This document shows positions 6,747-15,928 of a stretch of 64,000 nucleotides of DNA, one piece after another. The translations under genes and the position numbers were made by a program. The notes below the pieces were generated by a model, which did no database searches, had not been told where the DNA came from, and saw only the letters and a list, made by a program, of their open reading frames with translations. This stretch comes from Halioglobus maricola (lineage in GTDB: Bacteria > Pseudomonadota > Gammaproteobacteria > Pseudomonadales > Halieaceae): the NCBI RefSeq assembly GCF_009388985.1, contig NZ_CP036422.1:1378501-1442500 (forward strand), written 5' to 3'. Position 1 is the stretch's first letter. Every line of letters begins with the position of its first letter.

Positions 6747-9556
6747 TTTACAAGATCCATCAGTACACCACTGAATGCTTCTTCGTTGTCCAGGTTGTCA
6801 GCGACCTCTACAACTGCGCGATCGGCCGGCAGTCCCTGCTGGTTAACCAGGTATTCTTTGGTGGCTGCGGCCCTGTCTGTGGCGAGGTCCCTCAGCGTGC
6901 CGGGGTCGATCTGGATGCTGGCGAGTACCCGTCGATACTGGTCGGTGAGGGTCATATCCTCTGGCGGCGAGCCGTACAAGGTGACGTAGCGCGCCTTGAC
7001 CGTATCGATCACCTCGGGTGCACGCCGGTCGATGTCTGCCTGCGTGAAGCCCTCGTCTATAAGTTCCTGCACGAGTACCGCCAGTTGTAGTTTTTCGGTG
7101 TCGGCGTCGGGATGAACCGAGCCAATCACGACCAGCGTAAGCCCGGGACGTTGCCGCAGCGCTTCTGCCAGCGTGTCCAGCTTGGCCTGGCCCCCCTCGT
7201 TGAGTTCGCGCTCGCCAGGCGCGAAGCCGAGCCGCTGCAGGTCTTGCTCGCTGCCGACCAGATTGGCGAGCAGCGAGAATGGAGCTGTTACTGCTTTGGT
7301 AATCAGGTTCATGAAGGCCTTGGCGATCACGCCGCCGATAGCGAATTCAGGATCGTCGATATCGCCCTCCACCGGCACTTGCAGGTCGATTACGCCATTG
7401 ATGTCTGTCAGCAGAGCCAGTGCCAGTTCCAGTGGTAGGTCGACTGCCTTGTCACTGTCCACCTTCTCGCCCAGCTTGAGCTGGTCTATCAGCACCTCGT
7501 TGTCGCCCTCGATGTGCCCCTTCTGCAGGCTGTACTCGAGTTTAAGGTTGAGCAGGCCGCGCTCAATGGCGTATCCGGCATAGGTGCCGGAGTAGGGGGT
7601 GAGCAGCACCAGGTCAACGCCATCAAAGGTGAGGACCAGGTCGAGGTCCGGTGGCGTATTGAATGGGCTTGCCGTGCCCACCAGTTCGACAGGCGCGTAG
7701 CCGTCCACGGAGCCTTTTATGTCGACGTGCGTTTCTGCATCTGGTGCTGAGTTGATGTTCAGAACCTGGCCATTTACATCGCCGATAATGGTCCGGAAGG
7801 GAATCGGCAGCGACTCGTCCATAAAATCGACCGCACTGTCGGATATCAGGATTTCCGGAACACTGAAATCCCAGGGTTTGTCCAGATCGAGTTCATCTGC
7901 GATTTCCTGGGCCTGTTCGCCCACTTCTTCTTGCCAGACTTTGGAGGCATTCACACTGCCGTCTTCAGCAATGTGTACCCGTCCGGCGTAGTTGTGGATG
8001 AACAACTGTTGCAAGCTGGCTTCGCGGCCGGGGAGGTCTATGGCCAGGTCAACAAAGCGAACTTCGTCCCAGCGAGTTATTGCCTCTTCTGCGCCTGCGA
8101 TTTTGCCCGAGAAATTCTCGATTTTGCTGCCCAGTTTGAGCTGGGTCGGGGCGAAATCATGAAGTTCTACATTGCCTTCGACACTGATAGCACCACTGGT
8201 GATCTGTGCTTTCAATGCTGCTGGAAGCGTCGGGTTGAACCAGCTCAGTGGCAGTGATGACAGCTTGTAATCTATCTGGGCACCGCCATCGGCGAGGGTG
8301 AGGTCACCGTTAACTGCCAGCGAGGCGGTATCGTTCAGTGTCAGATCCAGGCCGGCGGGGGAGGCGCCGGAGAAAGGCCAGTTCAGGTTGGCAAGGCTTG
8401 CAGAAAGAGGGGTTATTTTCAGAGTAGGGGGAGAGGTATATTCCGAGCGCCAGTTCGCGCCACTGTCGGTCAGGTCCAGCGTGGCAACAGAAACCTGCAG
8501 CGGGCTGGCGTCAGCGTCTTGTTCAGATTCTGCTGCATCGGTTTCCGTTTCCGGAAAATTGGTGGCGAACATGTCAGCCAGACTGAGCTGTTCACCTTCA
8601 CTCCAGCCATCTATCTGAAGCTTGTCTGCGGTGATGGACTCGATGTCGAGGGTATTCGGGGCGCTGTCCAGTGTCACGCCCGTGATGTCCAGCCGCGCTA
8701 GTTGCACACCGGTGTCGGGCAGGGCAGTAGGATCGCGTGGGCGCAATTCCAGCGCTACCAATTCAGCCTTCGTATCGTTTACCCGATAACTCAGCTCATC
8801 CCGCCAGGAAACGTAATAATTTCCCTCCATACCAGCGCGACCGTCAATCAGGTCAAAATTGAGCCAGGGGCGCGCGAAACGCCACGCCGGCGCCAGGCTG
8901 AGGTCGCGGATTGCAAGCCAGCCCTCGCTCTCGGCAAGGGGTACCGAAATAGAGCCCTTCCAGTGCAGGGAGCCACCGGCTTCTGCATAGACATCGATCT
9001 GGTAGGGTTTGCCTTCCTCAGCGATAGTGGAGAGGTCTTTCACCGCGATCGACAGCCCGTCGTAGTGCGTTTGGAAGGGTTGCTCTCTCGCCTCGTCAAT
9101 CAGGGTGATGCGTTCAGCTGTGAAGGACAGCTTGCGCACTGTGATCCCCATTAATTCCGCGTCACTTTCTGAAGGAGAACTGTCGTCACTGGCTAGCAGG
9201 TCGGAGAAATTGAATACTCCCGGCTCGACCTGACGCACTTCCAGATTCAGGCCTCGCAAGGCCACTTCGTCCAATACCAGCCCCTCGCTGATCAGTGTGC
9301 GCAGGGACAGGTTCACCAGTGCCTGGTCCAGTGTGGCAAATTCACCGCCGTCTGGCTGCCGTAGTTCAGCGTTGCGCATCTCAATGCTGAGGGTGAAGGG
9401 GTTGAAGAGGGTGATGTCGCTACTCAGGGTTCGACCGTATTGCTCTTTTACAAACCAGGGCGGAATGAAATTGACGGCTGGCAGGATTATCAGCACTGAC
9501 AGTGCTATCCAGGCGATATATGCCCCGACCAATACTCTTACCACTTTGTTTCCCAC
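6743..9556 (-). CDS. DUF748 / AsmA-like envelope protein
   Basis: The 937-residue protein starts with one hydrophobic segment (about residues 5-30) and then has a very long periplasmic part rich in short beta-strand-like repeats, as in AsmA/TamB-like proteins with DUF748 domains. The last 200 residues contain a stretch predicted to be OmpA-like in flavour (ALRQRPGLTLVVIGSVHPDAD). Such proteins are thought to help lipid movement or outer-membrane homeostasis; the precise role of DUF748 proteins is not established. The start is GTG at 9556. Its end meets the SprT-like gene stop-to-stop, suggesting an independent transcript. Confidence 0.85.
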   Translation of the reverse strand: MGNKVVRVLVGAYIAWIALSVLIILPAVNFIPPWFVKEQYGRTLSSDITLFNPFTLSIEMRNAELRQPDGGEFATLDQALVNLSLRTLISEGLVLDEVALRGLNLEVRQVEPGVFNFSDLLASDDSSPSESDAELMGITVRKLSFTAERITLIDEAREQPFQTHYDGLSIAVKDLSTIAEEGKPYQIDVYAEAGGSLHWKGSISVPLAESEGWLAIRDLSLAPAWRFARPWLNFDLIDGRAGMEGNYYVSWRDELSYRVNDTKAELVALELRPRDPTALPDTGVQLARLDITGVTLDSAPNTLDIESITADKLQIDGWSEGEQLSLADMFATNFPETETDAAESEQDADASPLQVSVATLDLTDSGANWRSEYTSPPTLKITPLSASLANLNWPFSGASPAGLDLTLNDTASLAVNGDLTLADGGAQIDYKLSSLPLSWFNPTLPAALKAQITSGAISVEGNVELHDFAPTQLKLGSKIENFSGKIAGAEEAITRWDEVRFVDLAIDLPGREASLQQLFIHNYAGRVHIAEDGSVNASKVWQEEVGEQAQEIADELDLDKPWDFSVPEILISDSAVDFMDESLPIPFRTIIGDVNGQVLNINSAPDAETHVDIKGSVDGYAPVELVGTASPFNTPPDLDLVLTFDGVDLVLLTPYSGTYAGYAIERGLLNLKLEYSLQKGHIEGDNEVLIDQLKLGEKVDSDKAVDLPLELALALLTDINGVIDLQVPVEGDIDDPEFAIGGVIAKAFMNLITKAVTAPFSLLANLVGSEQDLQRLGFAPGERELNEGGQAKLDTLAEALRQRPGLTLVVIGSVHPDADTEKLQLAVLVQELIDEGFTQADIDRRAPEVIDTVKARYVTLYGSPPEDMTLTDQYRRVLASIQIDPGTLRDLATDRAAATKEYLVNQQGLPADRAVVEVADNLDNEEAFSGVLMDLVN

Positions 9557-9640
9557 GTTCTAGCCCCTCGCCCGATTCGCTACTAAATATAGCTGAAAAT
9601 TGGCTGGCGAATATCTAATTTGTGCTGCTTTTTGCTGTGG

Positions 9641-10648
9641 CTACAACCCCTTGCGGTAGGTGTAGGGTGTGACTCCGGTCCAGCCCTTGAAGGCGCGGAT
9701 AAAAGCAGAGGATTCAGAGAAGCCTGCGCGATGGGCGATTTCCTCGATGGAAAGTCCCTGTTTGCCAAGCAGGTGCAGGGCCGTATCGCGGCGCACCTGG
9801 CTTTTGATTTCCTTGAAGGTCGTGCCCTCTGCCGACAGGCGCCTGCGCAGCGTCTGCGGGTGAACTTCCAGCATTGCGGCGACGTCGTTCAGCTCAGGCA
9901 TGTCGGTCAGGTTGTGGTGAACCAGCTCGCGCACTCGCGCTGTCCAGCTGCTCTGACTATAGGTCTCTGTCATCAGCATGAGCACCGGGTGGCGCAGGAA
10001 GCGACTGAGGCTCTGCTCGGTCTGGGTGACACGGCGTTCCAGCAGGCTTGATGAGAAGACAATTTCTGCTACTTCCTGCTCATAGGCCATGGGAGCTCCG
10101 AGGAACATGGCTCGATAGTCTTTCTCTTGAGCAGCGGGTGGATAGGGAAGGTTGACCTGTTGTATTGGTAGATGTTCCTGGATCAGCCAGCTGGCAAAGC
10201 GGTGCGCGTTGAACAGCACTAACTCAGTCATGTAGGGGGCTGCATCGGCATCGTTTTCAGTCTGGTGCACCTGTACTTGCAGCCTGACTTGATCCCCCTC
10301 AATAACAAGGTGGGGATTCGCGCCGAATTCGAACAGCTGGTAGAAGCGACAATAGCGGGCGATGGCCTGGCCCAGTGTTTCACAATTGATGACGGCGTGG
10401 CACATCATGGTCCAGGTGCCTATGGGCATTCGTCTGGAGGAGTAGCCCAGACCCTCGTCGCCCATAGCCAGCATGGTGTTCACCTGCAGGTCTGCGTGGC
10501 GCTCGATTGAGATCAACGCGTCTTCTTCCAGGAGCAGACGTGGGGAAATACGCGATTTGCGCAGCAGGCTGATCGGGTCCAGGCCCCGGGCGACTGCGTT
10601 TTTGAGCACGGCGCGGGCAAAATAGACAGAGATGGATAGGTCGCGCAC
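9641..10648 (-). CDS. AraC-family transcriptional regulator (second OruR-like paralogue)
   Basis: This protein is 335 residues long, like the regulator at 152-1159. It shares the N-terminal sensor layout (an ARAVLKNAVARGLDP opening) and the C-terminal helix-turn-helix ending GVTPYTYRK. The start is GTG at 10648, three bases after the stop of the diguanylate cyclase gene, so the two are almost certainly co-transcribed. That pairing suggests the regulator and c-di-GMP synthesis respond together, but the effector is unknown. Its target could also be the divergent acyl-CoA operon starting at 11957. Confidence 0.9.
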   Translation of the reverse strand: MRDLSISVYFARAVLKNAVARGLDPISLLRKSRISPRLLLEEDALISIERHADLQVNTMLAMGDEGLGYSSRRMPIGTWTMMCHAVINCETLGQAIARYCRFYQLFEFGANPHLVIEGDQVRLQVQVHQTENDADAAPYMTELVLFNAHRFASWLIQEHLPIQQVNLPYPPAAQEKDYRAMFLGAPMAYEQEVAEIVFSSSLLERRVTQTEQSLSRFLRHPVLMLMTETYSQSSWTARVRELVHHNLTDMPELNDVAAMLEVHPQTLRRRLSAEGTTFKEIKSQVRRDTALHLLGKQGLSIEEIAHRAGFSESSAFIRAFKGWTGVTPYTYRKGL

Positions 10649-10651
10649 GTT

Positions 10652-11830
10652 CTACGCCTGTTCCTTTATAACGGTACTTCTTATTCGCACAGGTTTGTTT
10701 TCCACTGATGCCACCCGATTTCGCCCGCCCTGTTTGGCCAGGTACATCGCCTGATCGGCCTCCTGGATCAAATGGTCAAGGTCGATATCACCTTCTATGC
10801 AGGCGACGCCGAGACTAATGGTTATTGCAATGCGCTGGCCATCCAGGTGCAGCGGCTGCTCGCCAATCATGGCGCGGATGCGCTCGGCAAGTATACGTGC
10901 GGCGTCGAGATCTGTCTCGGGGAGCACCAGCAAAAACTCTTCACCGCCAGTACGGGCGACGACATCACTGCCGCGACACAGGTGCTGGATGCTGTTGGCG
11001 ACAAAGCGAATGACCTGATCGCCGGTGTCGTGTCCGAAATTGTCGTTCACCTTTTTAAAGTGATCGATGTCGGCGACGATAGCCGCGGTGGGGTGGCCGT
11101 GACGCGTGGCGTGGGCGAAACTCACCTGCAATGCATCTTCCAACCCGCGGCGGTTCAACAAGCGCGTAAGTGGGTCTTCCGTGGCCAGATGCGACAAGTG
11201 TTGCTGGTACTCAATCAGCACACTGGCGAGAAAGCCGATAGTGATTAGCGCGAAAGACCAACTGTAAATGCCGAAGATGACAGTTTGGGACATAGATGGA
11301 TTGTTTTCGACGGCCAGGTAATAAAGCGCCACTGGCAGGCCGACCACGGTGAGCAATGCCGCGTAGGCGATAATGGCGTCTCCGACATTGCGCGTGCGAA
11401 TGCTGCGGATGGCACAAAGGGCGCCTGCTGCGCCGACAAACAGCGTTACTGCGGCACAATGGGCATAGACCATATGTTCGCTGGGCAGGAAAAACATGCT
11501 CAGGGTCGCGAGCAGGCAGATCACGCCCAGAATAATCCGGCCCTGATGAATACCGGCCCGCTGCCCGGCGGCTGCAAAGAGGATATAGCTGTTGATCATT
11601 GCTGTGACAGAGGGGAGGTTGGCCCCGATCGGGGCGCTGGTGCTTTGTTGCAGGGTCACAGTGATCCAGCCGATCAACGCGGTCATAAAGTAGACCGTGT
11701 AGAGGCCCAACCCTGCTGGAGGGCTGTAGGAGTCACTGAGCACATAGACCACCAACATCTGTGCCAACGTCAGGGAAAAGATAAGCCCCAGGTGCATCGT
11801 GGCCCAATTTTCCGTAAAAATCTGCTCCAT
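10652..11830 (-). CDS. Membrane-bound diguanylate cyclase (GGDEF)
   Basis: The 392-residue protein has an N-terminal membrane region of about seven hydrophobic segments (residues about 10-220) and a C-terminal GGDEF domain. The active-site motif is GGEEF, a functional variant, preceded at the right distance by an RGSD sequence that matches the RxxD inhibitory site. It should make c-di-GMP from two GTP and be feedback inhibited. The membrane part resembles generic sensing domains and has no recognisable ligand site. It is the first gene of a two-gene operon with an AraC regulator and is divergent from the acyl-CoA dehydrogenase operon. Confidence 0.92.
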   Translation of the reverse strand: MEQIFTENWATMHLGLIFSLTLAQMLVVYVLSDSYSPPAGLGLYTVYFMTALIGWITVTLQQSTSAPIGANLPSVTAMINSYILFAAAGQRAGIHQGRIILGVICLLATLSMFFLPSEHMVYAHCAAVTLFVGAAGALCAIRSIRTRNVGDAIIAYAALLTVVGLPVALYYLAVENNPSMSQTVIFGIYSWSFALITIGFLASVLIEYQQHLSHLATEDPLTRLLNRRGLEDALQVSFAHATRHGHPTAAIVADIDHFKKVNDNFGHDTGDQVIRFVANSIQHLCRGSDVVARTGGEEFLLVLPETDLDAARILAERIRAMIGEQPLHLDGQRIAITISLGVACIEGDIDLDHLIQEADQAMYLAKQGGRNRVASVENKPVRIRSTVIKEQA

Positions 11831-11886
11831 GCCTTTGAGTTCAGCTCGCTGTCAGTTCCAGTCAATAATTTTGTAGGGGGGGGTCA

Positions 11887-11915
11887 TTGTTGCCCTCTTG
11901 GGGCCTCCCCATACT
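11887..11915 (+). promoter_or_regulatory. Candidate promoter of the branched acyl-CoA operon
   Basis: TTGTTG at 11887-11892 and CATACT at 11910-11915 are 17 bases apart, with the dehydrogenase start 42 bases downstream. The match to consensus is moderate. A run of eight G at 11876-11883 lies directly upstream, in the space shared with the divergent cyclase gene. Confidence 0.35.
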
Positions 11916-11956
11916 GTGCGCCGATCTATCAATTGAATTATAGGGGTTCCCAGCCA

Positions 11957-13132
11957 ATGTTGCCGAGAGACTTTACCGAAGAACAAAACATGTTTCGCGA
12001 TGCCTATCGTAAATTCCTTGCAGCGGAGATCGTGCCGCATATGGAAGAGTGGCGTGAGGCAGGTATTGTAGATAGAGAGGCCTTTCGCAAGGCGGGAGAG
12101 CAGGGCTTTCTGATGTTCTGGCCTGATGAGAAATACGGCGGAATCGGTGACCACGATATCCGCTATGACCAGATTATTATCGAGGAAACGACATACGCTC
12201 GCTGTGGCGACTGGTTTGCGAACCTGCATAGCCGCCTGGTAGGTCCTTACCTAACGCGATTCGGCAACGAGGAGCAGTGTGATCGGTTTCTGCCCAAGTG
12301 CATCTCAGGTGAAACCATCCTCGCCATTGCGATGACGGAACCTGACGCAGGTTCCGACCTCGCGGGCATGCGCGCAAATGCAGTCGAGCAGGATGATCAC
12401 TGGGTATTGAATGGTTCCAAGACGTTTATTTCCAACGGTATCAATGCCGACCTTGTGGTTGTCGCGGCGAAGACAGACCCGGAGAACAACCCCCATCACA
12501 TGACGCTGTTCCTGGTGGAGCGCGGCATGGAAGGCTTCGAGCGGGGACGCAACCTCAAAAAAATGGGTCTCAAAGGGCAGGATACTGCAGAGCTGTTTTT
12601 CAATGATGTACGGGTGCCCAAGGCCAATGTGCTTGGAGAGCCAGGCAAGGGCTTTATCTATTTGATGCAGGGGCTCGCAGAGGAGCGTCTGTTGGGCATG
12701 ATGGGTTACCAGGCGAGTGCACAGCTGTCATGGGATCTGACTGCAGACTATGTCAAAGAGCGCAAGATTTTCGGCAAGCCGCTCAGTGCGTTCCAGAATA
12801 CCCAGTTCAAATTGGCTGAGCTTAGAACCGAGCTCGATTTGACCCAGGTCTATGTCGATCGCTGCGTGGCGGCGTTCAATGCCGGCCAGCTCACCGCTGT
12901 CGATGCTGCCAAGGGCAAGCTTGTCACCAGCGAGCTACAGGTCAAAGTCGCTGCAGAAGGCGTTCAGTTGCACGGCGGTCACGGCTATATGGATGAGTAT
13001 CCCATTAGCCGCCAGTTGACCGACTCGATCATTTCACCGATCTATGCCGGTAGCTCCGAGGTGATGAAGCTGATCGTCAGTCGCGACTGCCTCGGCGACG
13101 ACTACGTACCTTTCAATACACGAAATTTCTAA
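11957..13132 (+). CDS. Acyl-CoA dehydrogenase (long-chain/isovaleryl type)
   Basis: I place the start at the ATG at 11957 (391 residues, MLPRDFTEEQ), the usual family length. The open frame continues upstream but that part is antisense to the cyclase gene. The FAD signature EPDAGSD lies at about 128-134. The Glu that serves as base in many members (IYEGT) is replaced by Ala in IYAGSSE, while AEERL at 241-245 supplies a Glu at the position used by long-chain and isovaleryl-CoA dehydrogenases. It should oxidise an acyl-CoA to the 2-enoyl-CoA and pass electrons to ETF. It opens the four-gene operon that runs to 15873. Confidence 0.93.
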   Translation: MLPRDFTEEQNMFRDAYRKFLAAEIVPHMEEWREAGIVDREAFRKAGEQGFLMFWPDEKYGGIGDHDIRYDQIIIEETTYARCGDWFANLHSRLVGPYLTRFGNEEQCDRFLPKCISGETILAIAMTEPDAGSDLAGMRANAVEQDDHWVLNGSKTFISNGINADLVVVAAKTDPENNPHHMTLFLVERGMEGFERGRNLKKMGLKGQDTAELFFNDVRVPKANVLGEPGKGFIYLMQGLAEERLLGMMGYQASAQLSWDLTADYVKERKIFGKPLSAFQNTQFKLAELRTELDLTQVYVDRCVAAFNAGQLTAVDAAKGKLVTSELQVKVAAEGVQLHGGHGYMDEYPISRQLTDSIISPIYAGSSEVMKLIVSRDCLGDDYVPFNTRNF

Positions 13133-13160
13133 ATCGCGAATACAAAGAAGGAGAAACAAT

Positions 13161-13934
13161 ATGGATCTGAATGGAAAAGTTGCCATTGTAACTGGTGGCG
13201 CGTCTGGTCTTGGTCAGGGCACTGTCGAGGCTTACGTCGCCAAAGGCGCCAAGGTCGCCATCTTCGACCTCAACGCTGAGCGCGCCCAGGCAGTTATCGA
13301 TAACCTCGGTGCCGACAACGTGGCATTTTGGAGTGTGAATGTCGCTGACGAAGAGAGCGTGAAGAACGCTGTTGCTGAAGTCGTCGAGAAATTCGGTGCC
13401 TTGCACATCGTCAATAACTTTGCCGGTATTGGCAGCGCTGCCAAGACCTACGGCAAGAAAGGTGTGTTCCCGATCGAGCAGTGGGATCCGGTTATCGCTA
13501 TTAACCTTACCGGTACCTTTAACGTCTCCCGTTACGCCGCCGAGCAGATGTCGAAAAATGAACCGATCAATGACGATGGTGGCCGTGGTGTGATCATCAA
13601 CACGGCTTCTGTAGCCGGCTATGAAGGCCAGATTGGGCAGGTCGCCTATTCTGCAACCAAGGGTGGTGTTATTGGTATGACTGTGCCCATGGCTCGCGAC
13701 CTTTCCAGCTACGGTATCCGGGTTAACACGATTGTGCCCGGCCTGATCCATACGCCGTTGTTCGAATCCCTGCCTGAGCCCGCATACCAGTCATTGGAAG
13801 CCTCGGTGTGCTATCCCAAGCGTTTGGGTAAGGCCTCAGAAATTGCTCACCTGGCGGTGTTCATCGCTGAAAATGATTACCTGAACGCTGAGTGTATCCG
13901 CCTGGACGGCGCGATCCGCATGCAGCCTCGCTAA
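13161..13934 (+). CDS. HSD10-like 3-hydroxyacyl-CoA dehydrogenase (SDR)
   Basis: This 257-residue short-chain dehydrogenase has the NAD motif TGGASGLG at 11-18 and the catalytic Ser150, Tyr163 and Lys167. Its C-terminal half (the PGLIHTPLFESLPE segment and the ending RLDGAIRMQP) closely follows HSD17B10/HADH2, type II 3-hydroxyacyl-CoA dehydrogenase, which oxidises 3-hydroxy-2-methylbutyryl-CoA in isoleucine breakdown. NAD-dependent oxidation of a 3-hydroxyacyl-CoA, probably methyl-branched, is the best guess. A strong AAGGAG site precedes the ATG. It lies 28 bases after the dehydrogenase and 10 before the racemase. Confidence 0.9.
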   Translation: MDLNGKVAIVTGGASGLGQGTVEAYVAKGAKVAIFDLNAERAQAVIDNLGADNVAFWSVNVADEESVKNAVAEVVEKFGALHIVNNFAGIGSAAKTYGKKGVFPIEQWDPVIAINLTGTFNVSRYAAEQMSKNEPINDDGGRGVIINTASVAGYEGQIGQVAYSATKGGVIGMTVPMARDLSSYGIRVNTIVPGLIHTPLFESLPEPAYQSLEASVCYPKRLGKASEIAHLAVFIAENDYLNAECIRLDGAIRMQPR

Positions 13935-13944
13935 GGAGAACGAC

Positions 13945-15078
13945 ATGGGACCACTGAACGGCTATACCGTATTGGAATTGGCGGGCATTGGTCCCGCGCC
14001 AATGGGCGGCATGATTCTCGCAGACATGGGCGCCGAAGTTATTCGAATCGACCGTGCTGGCTTAGCGCCCGAAATGCAAATGAAGGACGTCAGCACACGC
14101 GGCAAGAAGTCCGTGGCGCTGAACCTGAAAGATCCAGAGGGCATTGAAACCCTGCTGCGGATGGTTGAAAACGCCGATGTGATCATCGATCCCATGCGCC
14201 CCGGGGTGTGTGAAAAGCTCGGCATAGGTCCGGATGTCTGCCTCGAACGAAATCCCAAGATTATTTTTGCGCGAATGACTGGTTGGGGGCAGGAAGGACC
14301 CTACGCCCAGGCGGCTGGCCACGACATCAATTACATTTCTATCACCGGTGCGCTGTATGCCATGGGGCGAAAAGGTGAAAAGCCGGTTCCTCCACTTAAC
14401 CTTATTGGCGATATGGGCGGTGGCGGCATGCTACTGGTCAATGGCGTTCTTGCTGCTCTGTTGGAAACGGCGAGCTCCGGCAAGGGGCAGGTTATCGATG
14501 CGGCTATGGTCGATGGTGCAGCTCAGTTGATGTGGATGTTCCACAGTTTACAGGCGTTCGGTATGTGGAATGAGAAAGAGCGCGAATCCAACTTGCTTGA
14601 TGGCGGTGCTCATTTCTACGACACCTATGAGTGTGCCGATGGCGAGTATATATCCATTGGCTCAATTGAGCCCCAGTTCTATGCACTGCTGAAAGAGAAG
14701 GCAGGCTTGTCCGAGGAAGAATTTGGCGACCAGAATAATCCGGCCAAATGGCCCGAGTTGAAGGCGCGATTGGAGGAGGTGTTCAAAAGCAAGACACAGG
14801 CGCAATGGTGCGATTTGATGGAGGCAACCGACGTCTGCTTTGCCCCGGTGCTGAACTTTGTCGATGCGCCCAAGCACCCCGCTAATGCTTCTCGTAATAC
14901 TTACATCGAAGTCGATGGAATAACTCAACCTGCGCCCGCACCGCGCTTCTCACGTACACCATCGGAGGTGCGCGATGGCGGATCAGGTGCTGGAGCGGAC
15001 ACCGAAGCGATTCTCACTGCGATGGGTTTTGCTGAGGACGAGTTGGTAGCGCTTAAGAACAACGGTTCGATTGGTTGA
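13945..15078 (+). CDS. Alpha-methylacyl-CoA racemase (CoA-transferase family III)
   Basis: The 377-residue protein belongs to the CaiB/BaiF family. Within it, the segment AGHDINYISITGALYAMG and the NLIGDMGGGG that follows match the racemase branch. His126 and Asp156, the two acid/base residues known from the Mycobacterium tuberculosis racemase MCR, fall at identical residue numbers here. It should interconvert 2R- and 2S-methylacyl-CoAs so that the 2S form can enter beta-oxidation. CoA transfer is less likely. AAGGAG precedes the ATG and the gene is 10 bases after the HSD10-like gene. Confidence 0.9.
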   Translation: MGPLNGYTVLELAGIGPAPMGGMILADMGAEVIRIDRAGLAPEMQMKDVSTRGKKSVALNLKDPEGIETLLRMVENADVIIDPMRPGVCEKLGIGPDVCLERNPKIIFARMTGWGQEGPYAQAAGHDINYISITGALYAMGRKGEKPVPPLNLIGDMGGGGMLLVNGVLAALLETASSGKGQVIDAAMVDGAAQLMWMFHSLQAFGMWNEKERESNLLDGGAHFYDTYECADGEYISIGSIEPQFYALLKEKAGLSEEEFGDQNNPAKWPELKARLEEVFKSKTQAQWCDLMEATDVCFAPVLNFVDAPKHPANASRNTYIEVDGITQPAPAPRFSRTPSEVRDGGSGAGADTEAILTAMGFAEDELVALKNNGSIG

Positions 15079-15087
15079 GGAAAGTAT

Positions 15088-15873
15088 ATGAGTAATTATG
15101 AAGCGGTAACCGTAGAGCGAATGGGTGAAGTGGCAGTTGTCTCCTTCAGCCGCCCCGAAGCACTCAACTCTTTCAATGCGGCTCAACGACGGGATATTCT
15201 TCTCGCTGCTCGCGAAGTGAATAATGATGACAGCATTCGCGTGGTTGTGCTGGCTGGTGCAGGCCGCGGTTTTGGGGCAGGTGCGGACCTTTCCGAAATC
15301 CCTGACGACCCAAACTGGCGAGTAGACGACCAACTAAACCTTGAGTACCGGCCGGTTATGTTGGAGATCTATCGCGCGCCCAAACCCTGGATTAGTGCAG
15401 TGCAAGGCCCCGCAGCCGGCGTTTCCAGTGCCTTTGCCATGGTGTGCGACCTCACGGTGATGGCAGAGAATGCTTATATTTATCAGGCATTCACTGCGAT
15501 CAGCCTGGTCCCGGATGGCGGTGCGACCTGGCATCTGGTGCGAACGCTTGGGCGTAAACGAGCCTACGAGCTTATCGCCACCGGTGAAAAGCTCGGCGCC
15601 GAGAGGTGTCTGGAATGGGGTCTGTGTAATCGTGTGGTTCCGACCGATGAACTTATGGACAGTGCTATCGCCTGGGCTCAGGAACTGGCTGCGAAGGCGC
15701 CGCTGTCGCTGCGCTATGCCAAGCAGGCTGTTGTGCAGGCCACGGAAGCGAATCTTGGTCAGACAATTTCTGACGAAGCGGAGCTTCAGCTCATTTGCCT
15801 GGCGAGCGAAGACGCCAAGGAAGGCACCATGGCCTTTTTTGAAAAGCGTACTCCTGAGTGGAAGGGCAAATAG
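15088..15873 (+). CDS. PaaG-like enoyl-CoA isomerase (crotonase family)
   Basis: This 261-residue crotonase keeps the oxyanion segment GAGADL. It lacks the first catalytic Glu: the aligned position is Ala115 in GVSSAFAMVCD. At the second position it has the pattern ISLVPDGGATW, close to PaaG (IGLVPDSGGTW), where Asp acts as the base. It is therefore better described as an isomerase-type crotonase, for example shifting a double bond, than as a hydratase. It closes the operon that starts at 11957. The end, WKGK, is typical of the family. Confidence 0.85.
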   Translation: MSNYEAVTVERMGEVAVVSFSRPEALNSFNAAQRRDILLAAREVNNDDSIRVVVLAGAGRGFGAGADLSEIPDDPNWRVDDQLNLEYRPVMLEIYRAPKPWISAVQGPAAGVSSAFAMVCDLTVMAENAYIYQAFTAISLVPDGGATWHLVRTLGRKRAYELIATGEKLGAERCLEWGLCNRVVPTDELMDSAIAWAQELAAKAPLSLRYAKQAVVQATEANLGQTISDEAELQLICLASEDAKEGTMAFFEKRTPEWKGK

Positions 15874-15885
15874 CCCTTGCACCTT

Positions 15886-15908
15886 GGCAGCGGCCTCGGG
15901 TCGCTGCC
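15886..15908 (+). terminator. Stem-loop after the branched acyl-CoA operon
   Basis: GGCAGCG at 15886-15892 pairs with CGCTGCC at 15902-15908 around a 9-base loop, 13 bases after the isomerase stop. No T-tract follows, so it may protect the 3' end or mark a Rho-dependent end rather than act as an intrinsic terminator. Confidence 0.4.
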
Positions 15909-15928
15909 TGAACAAAGCGTGTTAATAT

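Noticed and set aside
11285-11956. Open reading frame extending the acyl-CoA dehydrogenase upstream by 224 residues
   Set aside because: It runs antisense through the diguanylate cyclase gene, has no dehydrogenase-like sequence, and the standard family start is at 11957.
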